DNA of 14,352 nucleotides, from contig DXBS01000142.1 in assembly GCA_019116405.1 (NCBI GenBank), positions 1 to 14,352 on the forward strand. The letters are read 5' to 3'. Position numbers and translations under genes: made by a program. The notes beneath the pieces are model-generated. The model did no database searches, was not told the DNA's origin, and was given only the letters and a program-made list of their open reading frames with translations. Shown here in pieces: positions 1 through 7,045 of the stretch. The stretch comes from Candidatus Gallimonas intestinigallinarum (lineage in GTDB: Bacteria; Bacillota_A; Clostridia; Christensenellales; Borkfalkiaceae). How positions within the stretch are numbered: position 1 is the first letter of the stretch; every line of letters starts with the position of its first letter.

Positions 1-88
1 CGTCCAGAGCCTGAATTTGTTCGGGCAAGCGTTCCCGATCCATCAGTCGCTTGCCGATATGCCAGTCGGAAGTGTGTAAAATGTTCAT
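1..88 (-). CDS. sbcD: Exonuclease SbcCD subunit D, N-terminal fragment
   Basis: Only the first 29 codons are in the window; the gene continues beyond position 1. The visible N-terminus begins MNILHTSDWHIGKRL, the hallmark opening of SbcD/Mre11-family calcineurin-like nucleases; D8 and H10 are the first metal ligands of the phosphoesterase site. In the family, SbcD pairs with the SbcC ATPase to cleave hairpin and protein-blocked DNA ends during double-strand-break processing. The ATG at 88-86 is chosen because it gives the canonical family start. No strong Shine-Dalgarno is visible. The gene is transcribed away from the DnaD-domain gene from overlapping divergent promoters. The rest of the protein cannot be assessed here. 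Confidence 0.85.
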   Translation of the reverse strand, partial: MNILHTSDWHIGKRLMDRERLPEQIQALD

Positions 89-133
89 GAAAAAGACAAA
101 GCGCCGAAAATTTTGCAGACGACGGAAAACGCT

Positions 134-162
134 TTGCGTTTCGTCGTCGAATATGCTATACT
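134..162 (+). promoter_or_regulatory. Extended -10 promoter of the DnaD-domain gene
   Basis: -35 TTGCGT (134-139), 17-bp spacer, -10 TATACT (157-162) preceded by TGC, an extended -10 that offsets the weak -35. A small hairpin (CCCCG/CGGGG, 200-214) lies in the leader before the AGGAG ribosome binding site at 234-238. Confidence 0.55.
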
Positions 163-163
163 G

Positions 164-192
164 ATTATACACTACAAGCCGCAAAAAATCAA
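164..192 (-). promoter_or_regulatory. Sigma-A promoter of sbcD
   Basis: Read on the minus strand: -35 TTGATT (192-187), 17-bp spacer, -10 TATAAT (169-164). Transcription would start near 157, giving a leader of about 70 nt. Its -10 box lies beside the -10 box of the oppositely oriented dnaD-like promoter, so the two cannot easily be occupied together. Confidence 0.6.
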
Positions 193-244
193 GCGTTCAC
201 CCCGTTTTTCGGGGAAAATACGATGAAATACACAGGAGCAGCTC

Positions 245-1966
245 ATGTCGTTCGCCGCCTTTTCCAAGGATTTTACTTCCAATATGTTCACGAGCGTAGA
301 AAACCAGTTCATCACCAAGTACCTGCCGCAGGCGGACGGCGACGCCGTGCGCGTCTATCTCTACGGGCTGTACCTGTGCCAGATCTCGGCAGACTTCGAT
401 GCGCCGACGTGTGCAAAGCTTCTGCACCTGTCCGAACAAAAACTTGTGGACATCTTCAAGTTCTGGGAGGAATGCGACCTCGTGCGCATCCTCTCGCGCG
501 ATCCCCTCTTTGTGGAGTACCTCCCCGTCCACGCGGCGGCGGGCAGGCCCAAGTCCGTGCGCCCCGAAAAGTATGCGGCGTTCAACCGCGCGCTCTATCA
601 GCTGCTGCAGCGCGCACAGAAGGACTTCAAGCCGTATGAGATGCAGCGCATTTTAGAGTTTTTGGAGAACAACCCCATGGAGCAGGAAGCGTTTTTGCTC
701 GTCGTGGAGTACTGCGTCAGAAAGGACGGCGAAAAGCTGTCCGCTTCCCACGTTCTGAATAAGGCGGCGAAGCTGGTGCGCGAGCACAAATACACCTATG
801 AGCAGGTCGAAGCCGACCTTGCCGACTTCAACACGCGGGAAAAGGAGCTCTCCAGACTCTTTGCGCTGCTCAATCTCTACAAAAAGCCGCAGGATGCCGA
901 CTATGCCTTTTTGGAGAAATGGACCAACCTCGGCATGGAGCAAGGCGCCGTGACCGCGTGCGCCGAAGCGCTCGGAAAGGGATCTCTTTCCACACTGGAT
1001 GCCCTCATCGAGGAGGTCAGCGGGAAGGGATACCTGTCCGAGCATGACGTGCGGGAATATCTTGCGCGGCGTAAGACGCTCACCGACGTCGTCTACAAGG
1101 TGGCGCGCAAGCTGGGCGTGAAAATTGCCAATCCCCGCGCATACTGCGAGGAATACGCCGAAAAATGGCTGGAACGCGGCTATGACGAGGAGAGCCTGAC
1201 GCTGCTCGCCGCGTACGCGATGAAACTCTCCTACGGCTTCCCGGAGCTGGACAACCTGCTCGATACGCTGTATGCCGCGGGAATCGTGGACGAAGCGGGG
1301 GTGAAAGCCTACTGCGCGGCGAGGGACAAACAGCTCAGACTTTTGCAGCGCATTCAGACGGTGTGCGGCGTCGTGCGGAAGACGCAGACGGCGCTCGACA
1401 TGATCGAAACCTGGCGCAGCTGGCAGTTCTCCGACGAAATGATCTTAGAGGCCGCCAAGCGAAGCGCGAGCGCCGCCTCCCCCCTGCCCTATATGAACAA
1501 GCTGCTCTCCGAATGGAAGCGCGAAGGCGTCTTTACCGTTGCGGCGATCCCCGAAAAAGCCAGCGCGCAGACCGCGCCCAAGCAGTTCACGGAATATAAG
1601 TCGGAGGCAGCGATCTCCGCAGACGCACGCACAGAGCGCGAGCGCTATTATGCCCCCCTTCGCAGGCGCGCCATCGCAAAGGCGGAACAGGCGATCGCCG
1701 CGGCGGAGAAAGACGAGCAGTTTGCCAAGGCAGAGCGCGCCATCAAAAAGGGCGAGATCGAACTTGCGAAGGCGGAGCTGTTTGCGCCCGAGACGCTGCC
1801 CGATCTTCGTGCCAAGTTGCAGGAGGCGCGCCGCGCGCGCAGCCAGGCAATGACGCGGCTCGGATTCACCGAAAAGGACTTCACGCCGCAGTATGCCTGT
1901 CCCAAATGCTCGGATACGGGATTTTTGCCCGACGGCAAAATGTGCGACTGCTATAAGAGAAGCTGA
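245..1966 (+). CDS. DnaD-domain replication protein with a DnaC-like zinc tail
   Basis: 573 residues, much longer than the usual 230-350 of DnaD-family proteins, which help load the replicative helicase at origins or stalled forks. Residues 383-438 fit a DnaD/DnaB C-terminal (DDBH2) domain, with the pattern IETWRSWQFSDEMI then YMNKLLSEWKREGV. Earlier helical stretches (about 130-195 and 295-350) look like related repeats. Residues 463-550 are charged and helical and lead to CPKC (552-555), DTGF and CDC (567-569), a pattern I know from the N-terminal part of clostridial DnaC loaders just before the AAA+ domain. No Walker motifs follow; the protein ends four residues later at a clean stop. The start is set by AGGAG six bases before ATG 245. 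It is a single-gene transcript. The DnaD assignment is fairly safe; the DnaC-N fusion is my inference. Confidence 0.8.
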   Translation: MSFAAFSKDFTSNMFTSVENQFITKYLPQADGDAVRVYLYGLYLCQISADFDAPTCAKLLHLSEQKLVDIFKFWEECDLVRILSRDPLFVEYLPVHAAAGRPKSVRPEKYAAFNRALYQLLQRAQKDFKPYEMQRILEFLENNPMEQEAFLLVVEYCVRKDGEKLSASHVLNKAAKLVREHKYTYEQVEADLADFNTREKELSRLFALLNLYKKPQDADYAFLEKWTNLGMEQGAVTACAEALGKGSLSTLDALIEEVSGKGYLSEHDVREYLARRKTLTDVVYKVARKLGVKIANPRAYCEEYAEKWLERGYDEESLTLLAAYAMKLSYGFPELDNLLDTLYAAGIVDEAGVKAYCAARDKQLRLLQRIQTVCGVVRKTQTALDMIETWRSWQFSDEMILEAAKRSASAASPLPYMNKLLSEWKREGVFTVAAIPEKASAQTAPKQFTEYKSEAAISADARTERERYYAPLRRRAIAKAEQAIAAAEKDEQFAKAERAIKKGEIELAKAELFAPETLPDLRAKLQEARRARSQAMTRLGFTEKDFTPQYACPKCSDTGFLPDGKMCDCYKRS

Positions 1967-1980
1967 TTTTGCAACCAATC

Positions 1981-2016
1981 AAAAATCGATCCGCCGATCA
2001 GAGCGGGTCGATTTTT
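1981..2016. terminator. Bidirectional intrinsic terminator
   Basis: Stem of about 14 bp (AAAAATCGATCCGC against GCGGGTCGATTTTT, with one G-T wobble) closed by a short loop and flanked by A and T runs. It lies between the convergent DnaD-domain gene and ylmC-like gene and can serve both. Confidence 0.85.
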
Positions 2017-2024
2017 CCCTTACG

Positions 2025-2351
2025 CTATTCGTAGTCGCCGTAGTCCCTGCGGTCGGGCATACGCTCAGAGCCGCCCCCGTCCCGCGAGGAGCCCCACTTA
2101 TTCTTGTGCTCCGCCTTAGGCGCAGACCTGATATCGACGAGCACGACGTCCACCCCGATCTTTTTGATGCACTTCAGGTCGATGAAGAGCTCGGCGCGTC
2201 CCCAGCGGAACCCCTTGCCCCCGGGCACGACGATGCCCTGGACCTTCCCCTCGGGATAGGTAAATACGACGTCGCTCACCCTGCCAAGCTGTTTTCCGTC
2301 CGTTAAATTGACCGTCTCCTTGCGGTGAAGTTCACAAAAACTCGTTTCCAT
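2025..2351 (-). CDS. YlmC/YmxH-family PRC-barrel sporulation protein
   Basis: 108 residues. The segment METSFCELHRKETVNL, then DGKQLGRVSDVVF, GIVVPGG and CIKKIGVDVVLVD, is the PRC-barrel core of the YlmC/YmxH family, small cytosolic proteins linked to sporulation whose molecular role is unclear. The last ~25 residues are a polar, Ser/Gly/Arg/Asp-rich tail beyond the usual core. I choose ATG at 2351-2349 because the family motif starts there; an upstream TTG at 2399 would add 16 residues of poor character. No Shine-Dalgarno precedes the ATG, and a sigma-E-like -10 box ends only six bases before it, so the message may be leaderless. Codon choice resembles the neighbours. The family call is strong, the function unknown. 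Confidence 0.8.
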   Translation of the reverse strand: METSFCELHRKETVNLTDGKQLGRVSDVVFTYPEGKVQGIVVPGGKGFRWGRAELFIDLKCIKKIGVDVVLVDIRSAPKAEHKNKWGSSRDGGGSERMPDRRDYGDYE

Positions 2352-2357
2352 ATGATC

Positions 2358-2386
2358 ATTGTATGCGCCTGCGCCGCAAAATGTGA
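2358..2386 (-). promoter_or_regulatory. Candidate sigma-E-type promoter of the ylmC-like gene
   Basis: On the minus strand, CATACAAT (2365-2358) matches the sigma-E -10 consensus CATACAnT, and TCACATT (2386-2380) resembles the sigma-E -35 with a 14-bp spacer. The start codon begins six bases after the -10, placing the predicted transcript start at or next to the A of the ATG. Confidence 0.45.
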
Positions 2387-2424
2387 CGATTCCAAGCAAT
2401 TCAGCGCGATTCCAAGGAGCTTGG
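2387..2424. repeat. Short direct repeat and palindrome between divergent genes
   Basis: CGATTCCAAG occurs at 2387-2396 and again at 2407-2416, a 20-bp period (about two helical turns). The second copy runs into the palindrome CCAAG-GAG-CTTGG (2412-2424). The position between the ylmC-like and HTH-membrane genes suits an operator, possibly for the HTH protein, but no binding protein can be named. Confidence 0.35.
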
Positions 2425-2446
2425 ACAAAATTACCGCCCTTCTTCC

Positions 2447-2475
2447 TTGCACAACCTATCCCGCCATGTTAGAAT
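2447..2475 (+). promoter_or_regulatory. Sigma-A promoter of the HTH-membrane gene
   Basis: -35 TTGCAC (2447-2452), 17-bp spacer, -10 TAGAAT (2470-2475). A GGGAGG ribosome binding site follows at 2491-2496, eight bases before ATG 2505. Confidence 0.55.
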
Positions 2476-2504
2476 ATCGGTGACTTCAACGGGAGGTATC
2501 CACC

Positions 2505-3971
2505 ATGAAATCATCCATCGGCGACTTTTTAGCCATTCTCCGCAAATCCAAGGGGCTCACCCAGCAGGAGGTCGCAGACCGCCTGGGCGTCTCCAACAAG
2601 ACGGTCTCCAGTTGGGAGACGGGCGCGTCCTGCCCCGACATCTCCATGCTGCCCGCGATCGCAGAACTGTTTGACGTGACGTGCGACGAATTGCTGCGCG
2701 GCGAGCGTATCTCCTCTGCGGAGCCGCAGCCCCGCACGGAGGAAAAGCGGGAAAAGGCGCTCGGGCGCATGCTCGCGATGTACCGCAACAACGCGGCTGC
2801 GACAAGCTGGATCTGCGGCGCGCTGTACGCCGTGGCAATCATCGCGACGCTGCTCATCGGCTGTGCCGCCTCTGAGAGCCTCATCGGCTTCTTTGTCGGG
2901 CTCATCTTCATCGTCGGCGCCGTCTTTTTGTGCGTCATTCAACTCAGGTATCTGCGCTTTCAGCTGACGCAGAACGACTTTGCAAGCGACGCGATCGACG
3001 AACTCATGCATTCGCTCTCCAAAAAACAGACCGTAACCCTGATTCTGGCAGCGGCCGCCTTCGGGTTTATCTTCCCGCACGTGTTTGCGCCCGTCCATCA
3101 GGGGCTCGCCTTGTGGGCGGCGCTCGGCTGTGGCGCCCTCGGCGCCGTTATTGCGACGCTGATCGCGCTTTTGGTTACGAAAATCGTGCACGTTGCGCAA
3201 AAATCGTACCACGCGACGCCCAAAAAGTTCTCCTGGACGCTGAAAAACGGCGTCATTCCCTATACCTGCCTCACCCTCGCCTGTGCGACCGTCATCCTCG
3301 GCGTGGGCGCATACTTTGCCTCCATTCCGCAGCCGGCGGTCTCGTCACAGTTCTGGAACTGGGCAGCCTATGATGACATGCTCGCCGTCTTTGAGGAGAG
3401 CACCCTCTTTTCCGAATATGAATACACGCTGCACGAGACGGACGCGGTCGAAACGACGCTCGACGAGGCGGAGCTTGGTCAACCGATCACGGCGGAGATG
3501 TGCATTGCCGCAACGAGCAGCGGGCGGGCAAGTTACTTTTTTGCCGACTTCCCGGAGGAGTTCCGCAACAACTATCATACCATCGACGCGGACGGCGGCA
3601 CATATGTGGAGGTCGACGTCCTCACGTTTACCCTTGTAAGCGGCTACGTCGTCAGCACGCCTCTCCTCAATCCCGAATTTCAGGGCGGACTGCAATCCTC
3701 CCCGAACTGCGATAAAAGTCATTCTATCGTTGACGAAACCGAGGGCACGGAGGCCGCCTATGAGATCGAGATGCAATTTTATCCCCCGCTCTATGAGACG
3801 ATCTTTTTGGACAGTTATAACCTGACCATCGGTACCTGCTTCCTTGTGAGCGGGATCGGCGCGGTCGCCGTGCTCGGCATCTATACCGCCATCTATCTGC
3901 CGAGAAGAAAGAAATTTCTCGCAAAACTCCGGCAGGAAGCGCAACACGAACAGACGAAGCAAGAGGAATAA
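2505..3971 (+). CDS. Xre-family HTH transcriptional regulator fused to a six-helix membrane protein
   Basis: 488 residues. Residues 5-65 are a classic Xre/Cro HTH (FLAILRKSKGLTQQEVADRL, then VSNKTVSSWETG and MLPAIAELFDVTCDELL). Hydrophobic stretches at about 101-121, 125-146, 175-193, 201-228, 250-272 and 442-464 suggest six membrane helices. The acidic 165-residue segment between helices 5 and 6 would lie outside if the HTH is inside, and could be the sensing part. A basic C-terminal tail follows. Such one-component membrane-tethered regulators are common in Firmicutes, usually sensing envelope conditions or self-regulating; no target can be read from the sequence. It stands alone between its promoter and a strong terminator. 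The extracytoplasmic segment matches no family I recognise. Confidence 0.75.
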   Translation: MKSSIGDFLAILRKSKGLTQQEVADRLGVSNKTVSSWETGASCPDISMLPAIAELFDVTCDELLRGERISSAEPQPRTEEKREKALGRMLAMYRNNAAATSWICGALYAVAIIATLLIGCAASESLIGFFVGLIFIVGAVFLCVIQLRYLRFQLTQNDFASDAIDELMHSLSKKQTVTLILAAAAFGFIFPHVFAPVHQGLALWAALGCGALGAVIATLIALLVTKIVHVAQKSYHATPKKFSWTLKNGVIPYTCLTLACATVILGVGAYFASIPQPAVSSQFWNWAAYDDMLAVFEESTLFSEYEYTLHETDAVETTLDEAELGQPITAEMCIAATSSGRASYFFADFPEEFRNNYHTIDADGGTYVEVDVLTFTLVSGYVVSTPLLNPEFQGGLQSSPNCDKSHSIVDETEGTEAAYEIEMQFYPPLYETIFLDSYNLTIGTCFLVSGIGAVAVLGIYTAIYLPRRKKFLAKLRQEAQHEQTKQEE

Positions 3972-3979
3972 CATACAGC

Positions 3980-4015
3980 GCGGCGGCTGCCAATGGGCAG
4001 CCGCCGCACATTTTT
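3980..4015. terminator. Strong intrinsic terminator
   Basis: Perfect 12-bp GC-rich stem (GCGGCGGCTGCC/GGCAGCCGCCGC) with loop AATG, followed on the plus strand by T5. It ends the HTH-membrane transcript. It also lies just past the stop of the convergent acyltransferase gene, but the T-tract on that side is weak. Confidence 0.88.
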
Positions 4016-5303
4016 ACGCTTTTTTTCCTCGTTCCTTGACCATTTCCTTGGCGAGAAGATAGATTTCCTCCGTCGCAAAGGAAATCTTGGTCAGCTGATC
4101 GCGCAGCCCCACCGGGTGCAGCCAATAGCTGTCGTCCGGTGTAGAAATGTCGATACAGTCGCCGAAAATATTGTTCTTGTACTTATCCTTGCGGTAAGGA
4201 TAGTCGTACTCGATATGCACGCTCTCCAATTCCGTCCCCGCCCAAAAAAGTTCGCACTTTTCCCCATACGCCGTGCAGGTAAGATAGGTTCCCTCGCACG
4301 TCTGAACGAGCTTGCCCGTGCCCTGATCGTAGAACTTTTTGGCGTTGGGCAGCGTATGTACGGTGACGTCCGCTTCAAAGCGATATGTCCCCTCCCGCAC
4401 TTCCCGACGGACGTTTTCCCGCTCCCAAGCCGTCCAGTCCGGAATGTAGCGAAATTCCGTCTCGCCCTCCTCGGCGGAGAGCTCGGAAAGCGTGCTCACC
4501 TGCCATGCCTTTTTGCAGGCATTGCACCAAAGGCGGGTGCCCCCCGAGTCCATCATGAATTCCTTGCCGCAATGCGGGCACTGGTACAGGATATTGTGCA
4601 GCCCGTTCGCGCGGTTGGGGTTGGTCAGCTGAATGTTGTACTCACGCTGATAGGCATAGTCGTCCCGCTGCATCGCGGCATGGACGCGGCGGTTGATCTC
4701 GTCTGCGGGAAGGCGTTTTACTTCCTCCTGCGTCGCAACGCACTCCAGTTCGCACCGGAGCGGAATGTGCTGTTCGTCCTTGTTCCACTGCGGCGCGGCG
4801 ATAAACGTGCCGTACAGCCGCAGGACGACGGCGGGCACCTTCATGAGTTTGCACATTTTTCCGAGGGAATCAGGCAAAAATCCCGTCGTGCCGTCCAGGG
4901 TATAGCGCGCCTCGGGATAGAGGCAGACGATCGTGCCGTATTTGTCTGCACAATAGCGCATATTGCGGATGAGGTTCAAGTCCTTGACGAATTTGCGCTT
5001 GCAGATGCAGCCGAGGCGGCGCATGAGCCAGTCGCCGACGTCGCGGATGGCGTCGATCGCGACCACGTTGTTGGCGTTATACGGCGCAACGGCGGTGTAC
5101 ATGGCGGGGAAATCCAGCATGCTCGCGTGCGTCACAAACAGCAGATAGGGCGGCCTGATGCCATCCATGTTGATCTTTTCCACCGTGACAGGACGCCCTT
5201 TCAGGCGCGGCTTAATTGCAAACATGCGCGCGATCCACATCCAGAACGGGCTGGGCTTTAACGGTTTTTTACTGAAATCATAGTGTTTGATTTGTTCCGC
5301 CAT
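4014..5303 (-). CDS. PlsC-type lysophospholipid acyltransferase with zinc ribbon
   Basis: 429 residues. The N-terminal half is a PlsC-like acyltransferase: H59ASMLD64 is the catalytic HX4D box, and YPEAR (129-133) stands in for the substrate-binding EGTR box. The family transfers acyl chains to lysophosphatidate at the membrane. There is no clear membrane helix, only a hydrophobic N-terminal patch near 20-30. Residues 242-263 form a zinc ribbon (CPHC ... CNAC). The remaining ~165 residues are a soluble domain I cannot assign. At 429 residues it is nearly twice the size of ordinary PlsC (about 240). The start at 5303 follows GGGAGGAG by four bases; a longer open frame upstream to 5396 only translates the promoter repeats. 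Specificity is uncertain; it could act on another acyl acceptor. Confidence 0.75.
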   Translation of the reverse strand: MAEQIKHYDFSKKPLKPSPFWMWIARMFAIKPRLKGRPVTVEKINMDGIRPPYLLFVTHASMLDFPAMYTAVAPYNANNVVAIDAIRDVGDWLMRRLGCICKRKFVKDLNLIRNMRYCADKYGTIVCLYPEARYTLDGTTGFLPDSLGKMCKLMKVPAVVLRLYGTFIAAPQWNKDEQHIPLRCELECVATQEEVKRLPADEINRRVHAAMQRDDYAYQREYNIQLTNPNRANGLHNILYQCPHCGKEFMMDSGGTRLWCNACKKAWQVSTLSELSAEEGETEFRYIPDWTAWERENVRREVREGTYRFEADVTVHTLPNAKKFYDQGTGKLVQTCEGTYLTCTAYGEKCELFWAGTELESVHIEYDYPYRKDKYKNNIFGDCIDISTPDDSYWLHPVGLRDQLTKISFATEEIYLLAKEMVKERGKKA

Positions 5304-5329
5304 CTCTCTCCTCCCATGGCTTAAACAAG

Positions 5330-5377
5330 GTTCATTGGCTTGTCTATCATAATGTTCATTTGCTTGCCTATCATGAT
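5330..5377. repeat. 24-bp tandem repeat, probable operator
   Basis: Two adjacent 24-bp copies (5330-5353 and 5354-5377) differ at only three positions (8, 14 and 22 of the unit). Both contain GTTCATT, CTATCAT and a central GCTTG. They cover the -10 box edge and about 40 bp of the transcribed leader of the acyltransferase gene, the usual place for a repressor. Confidence 0.65.
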
Positions 5378-5404
5378 TATACCACCGCAAAGGCACGGTG
5401 TCAA
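5376..5404 (-). promoter_or_regulatory. Perfect consensus sigma-A promoter of the acyltransferase gene
   Basis: On the minus strand: TTGACA (5404-5399), 17-bp spacer, TATAAT (5381-5376). The start would be near 5369, inside the tandem repeat. So strong a promoter on an acyltransferase gene, with repeats over its start site, suggests regulation by repression. Confidence 0.8.
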
Positions 5405-5433
5405 TAGCGGATATGATTTTCTTCGTTTACAAC

Positions 5434-5477
5434 AAAAAAGCCCCGCGGCAAAAGCAACGTTACTTTTGCCGCGGGGC
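5434..5477 (-). terminator. Intrinsic terminator of the sigG transcript
   Basis: Perfect 15-bp stem (GCCCCGCGGCAAAAG and its complement, 5440-5454/5463-5477) with an 8-nt loop. Read on the minus strand it is followed by T6. It lies 12 bp past the sigG stop codon. Confidence 0.9.
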
Positions 5478-5488
5478 AAACACCACAA

Positions 5489-6259
5489 TCAGCCGATTTC
5501 CGTCCTGATCTGCTTGAGCGCGTTCTTTTCCAGCCGCGAGACCTGCGCCTGTGAGATGCCGACCTCGGCGGAGATCTCCGTCTGCGTCTTTCCCTCGTAG
5601 TAGCGGAGCGTCAGGATCTTCTTTTCGCGGTCGGCAAGGCGGGCGATGGCGTCCTTCAGGGCGACACGCTCCGTCCAGTTCTCCTCGCTCTGCGTCTCGT
5701 CAAAGAGCTGATCGAGCAGCTGAAGCGTATCGCCCGACTTGTTATAGACGGGCTCGTACAGCGAGACGGGGTCGGAAATGGCGTCCAGTGCATACACGAC
5801 CTCGCGCTCGTGCACCTGCATGACCTCGGCAATGCGCTCAATGGTCGCCTCCTCGTTGCGCTCCTCTAAACTTTCGCGCACCTTCAGGATCTTGTATGCC
5901 GCATCGCGGATGGAGCGCGAGACACGAAGCGAGTTGCCGTCCCGCAGATAGCGCTTGATCTCCCCAAGGATCATCGGCACGGCGTACGTCGAAAATTTGA
6001 CGTTGAACGAGAGATCGAACCCATCAATCGCCTTGATGAGCCCCACGCAGCCCGCCTGAAAGACGTCGTCGGCATTGGCGTTCTTCGCCCAGAAGCGCTT
6101 GACGAGGGACAGCACGAGGCGCATGTTGCCGACAATAAACTTCTCCCGCGCCGCCTGATCGCCCTGTTTGAGGCGCACCATCAGCTCCTCGTTCTCCTGA
6201 TGCGTGAGCTTGGGCAGCCCTGCCGTATCCACCCCGCAGATATTGACCTTTTGCAGCAT
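5489..6259 (-). CDS. sigG: RNA polymerase sporulation sigma factor SigG
   Basis: 256 residues, the expected size. Sigma-G directs late forespore gene expression. The N-terminus VNICGVDTAGLPKL is the signature opening of SigG. Region 2 is seen at about 45-110 (DDVFQAGCVGLIKAIDGFD, KFSTYAVPMILGEIKRYLRD), region 3 at about 113-175 (RVSRSIRDAAYK ... ISDPVSLYEPVY), and region 4 with its HTH at 205-252 (KTQTEISAEVGISQAQVSRL). The ATG at 6259-6257 has GGGAGG five bases upstream. A GTG two codons earlier overlaps that ribosome binding site and is rejected. It follows sigE after a 75-bp gap that contains a likely forespore promoter. This gene order is that of the Bacillus and Clostridium spoIIG locus. 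Confidence 0.95.
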   Translation of the reverse strand: MLQKVNICGVDTAGLPKLTHQENEELMVRLKQGDQAAREKFIVGNMRLVLSLVKRFWAKNANADDVFQAGCVGLIKAIDGFDLSFNVKFSTYAVPMILGEIKRYLRDGNSLRVSRSIRDAAYKILKVRESLEERNEEATIERIAEVMQVHEREVVYALDAISDPVSLYEPVYNKSGDTLQLLDQLFDETQSEENWTERVALKDAIARLADREKKILTLRYYEGKTQTEISAEVGISQAQVSRLEKNALKQIRTEIG

Positions 6260-6302
6260 ACTCACCTCCCTGCGCGGTTTTGCCGCGTATGTATGCGGTG
6301 GC

Positions 6303-6331
6303 AGTATGCGAAAAAGCCCTTTTCATTATGC
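6303..6331 (-). promoter_or_regulatory. Forespore (sigma-G/sigma-F type) promoter of sigG
   Basis: On the minus strand, GCATA (6331-6327), 18-bp spacer, CATACT (6308-6303) fits the sigma-G pattern GHATR-18-CATnnT. It starts four bases past the sigE stop and would initiate about 35 bases before the sigG ATG. Autoregulation of sigG from such a site is known in Bacillus. Confidence 0.5.
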
Positions 6332-6334
6332 AGC

Positions 6335-7045
6335 CTATACCATTTTGGAAATTTCTTTCTTTAATCGCTCGATGATCTTCTTTTCCAGGCGGGAGATATA
6401 ACTCTGCGAGATGCCGAGGCGGTCGGCGACGTCCTTTTGCGTCATCTCCTCGCCCCCGCCCAGTCCGAAGCGCATATACATGATGCGCCGCTCCCGCTCG
6501 GGCAGTTTTTTGAGCGCCTCTTTGAGGAGCTCCTTTTCGACGTTCGCCTCCACGCCGCCGTAGACCGTCTCGCTGTCCGTGCCGAGAATGTCGGAGAGCA
6601 GCAGCTCGTTGCCCTCGAAGTCGGTGTTGAGCGGCTCGTCAAAGGAGACTTCGCTCTTGAGCTTGACCGTCCTTCTCAGGTACATCAGAATTTCGTTTTC
6701 GATGCAGCGGGAAGCATAGGTCGCAAGCTTGATGTTCTTGTCGCGGCGGAAGGAGTTGATCGCCTTGATCAGCCCGATCGTGCCGATCGAAATGAGGTCG
6801 TCCGGATCGACGCCAGTGTTTTCAAACTTGCGCGAGATGTACACGACCAGCCGCAGATTGTGCTCAATGAGTTTGGCTTTGACCGTCTCCACCTCCTCCT
6901 CGCGCTCCATCTTCGTGAGAAGCTCCTCTTCCTCCTCCGCCGAGAGCGGCAGAGGCAGCGCCTCGCTCCCGCACAGATAGTGTATGACGTTTTCGCCGCC
7001 CCGCACCTTGCTTAGCCATTGTTTGAGCAATCCCAGTATGTTCAT
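6335..7045 (-). CDS. sigE: RNA polymerase sporulation sigma factor SigE (pro-form)
   Basis: 236 residues, near the usual 239. Sigma-E drives early mother-cell transcription. Region 2 reads [20 protein letters not shown] and [38 protein letters not shown] and the terminal [20 protein letters not shown] (region 4 HTH) are close to Bacillus SigE. The N-terminal ~22 residues, before YLCGSEALP, are a short amphipathic pro-peptide; by alignment from memory SpoIIGA would cut near H22/Y23. It is shorter than the 27 residues of Bacillus. The ATG at 7045 has GGAGGG five bases upstream. Its first 60 codons are overlapped in another frame by the end of spoIIGA. Confidence 0.96.
   Translation of the reverse strand: MNILGLLKQWLSKVRGGENVIHYLCGSEALPLPLSAEEEEELLTKMEREEEVETVKAKLIEHNLRLVVYISRKFENTGVDPDDLISIGTIGLIKAINSFRRDKNIKLATYASRCIENEILMYLRRTVKLKSEVSFDEPLNTDFEGNELLLSDILGTDSETVYGGVEANVEKELLKEALKKLPERERRIMYMRFGLGGGEEMTQKDVADRLGISQSYISRLEKKIIERLKKEISKMV

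Noticed and set aside
3993..5261. A 422-codon open frame on the plus strand
   Set aside because: It is antisense to the acyltransferase gene, which has clear motifs and a ribosome binding site; the antisense product is low-complexity and resembles nothing.
6257..6265. GTG start for sigG at 6265
   Set aside because: It overlaps the GGGAGG ribosome binding site that serves the ATG at 6259.
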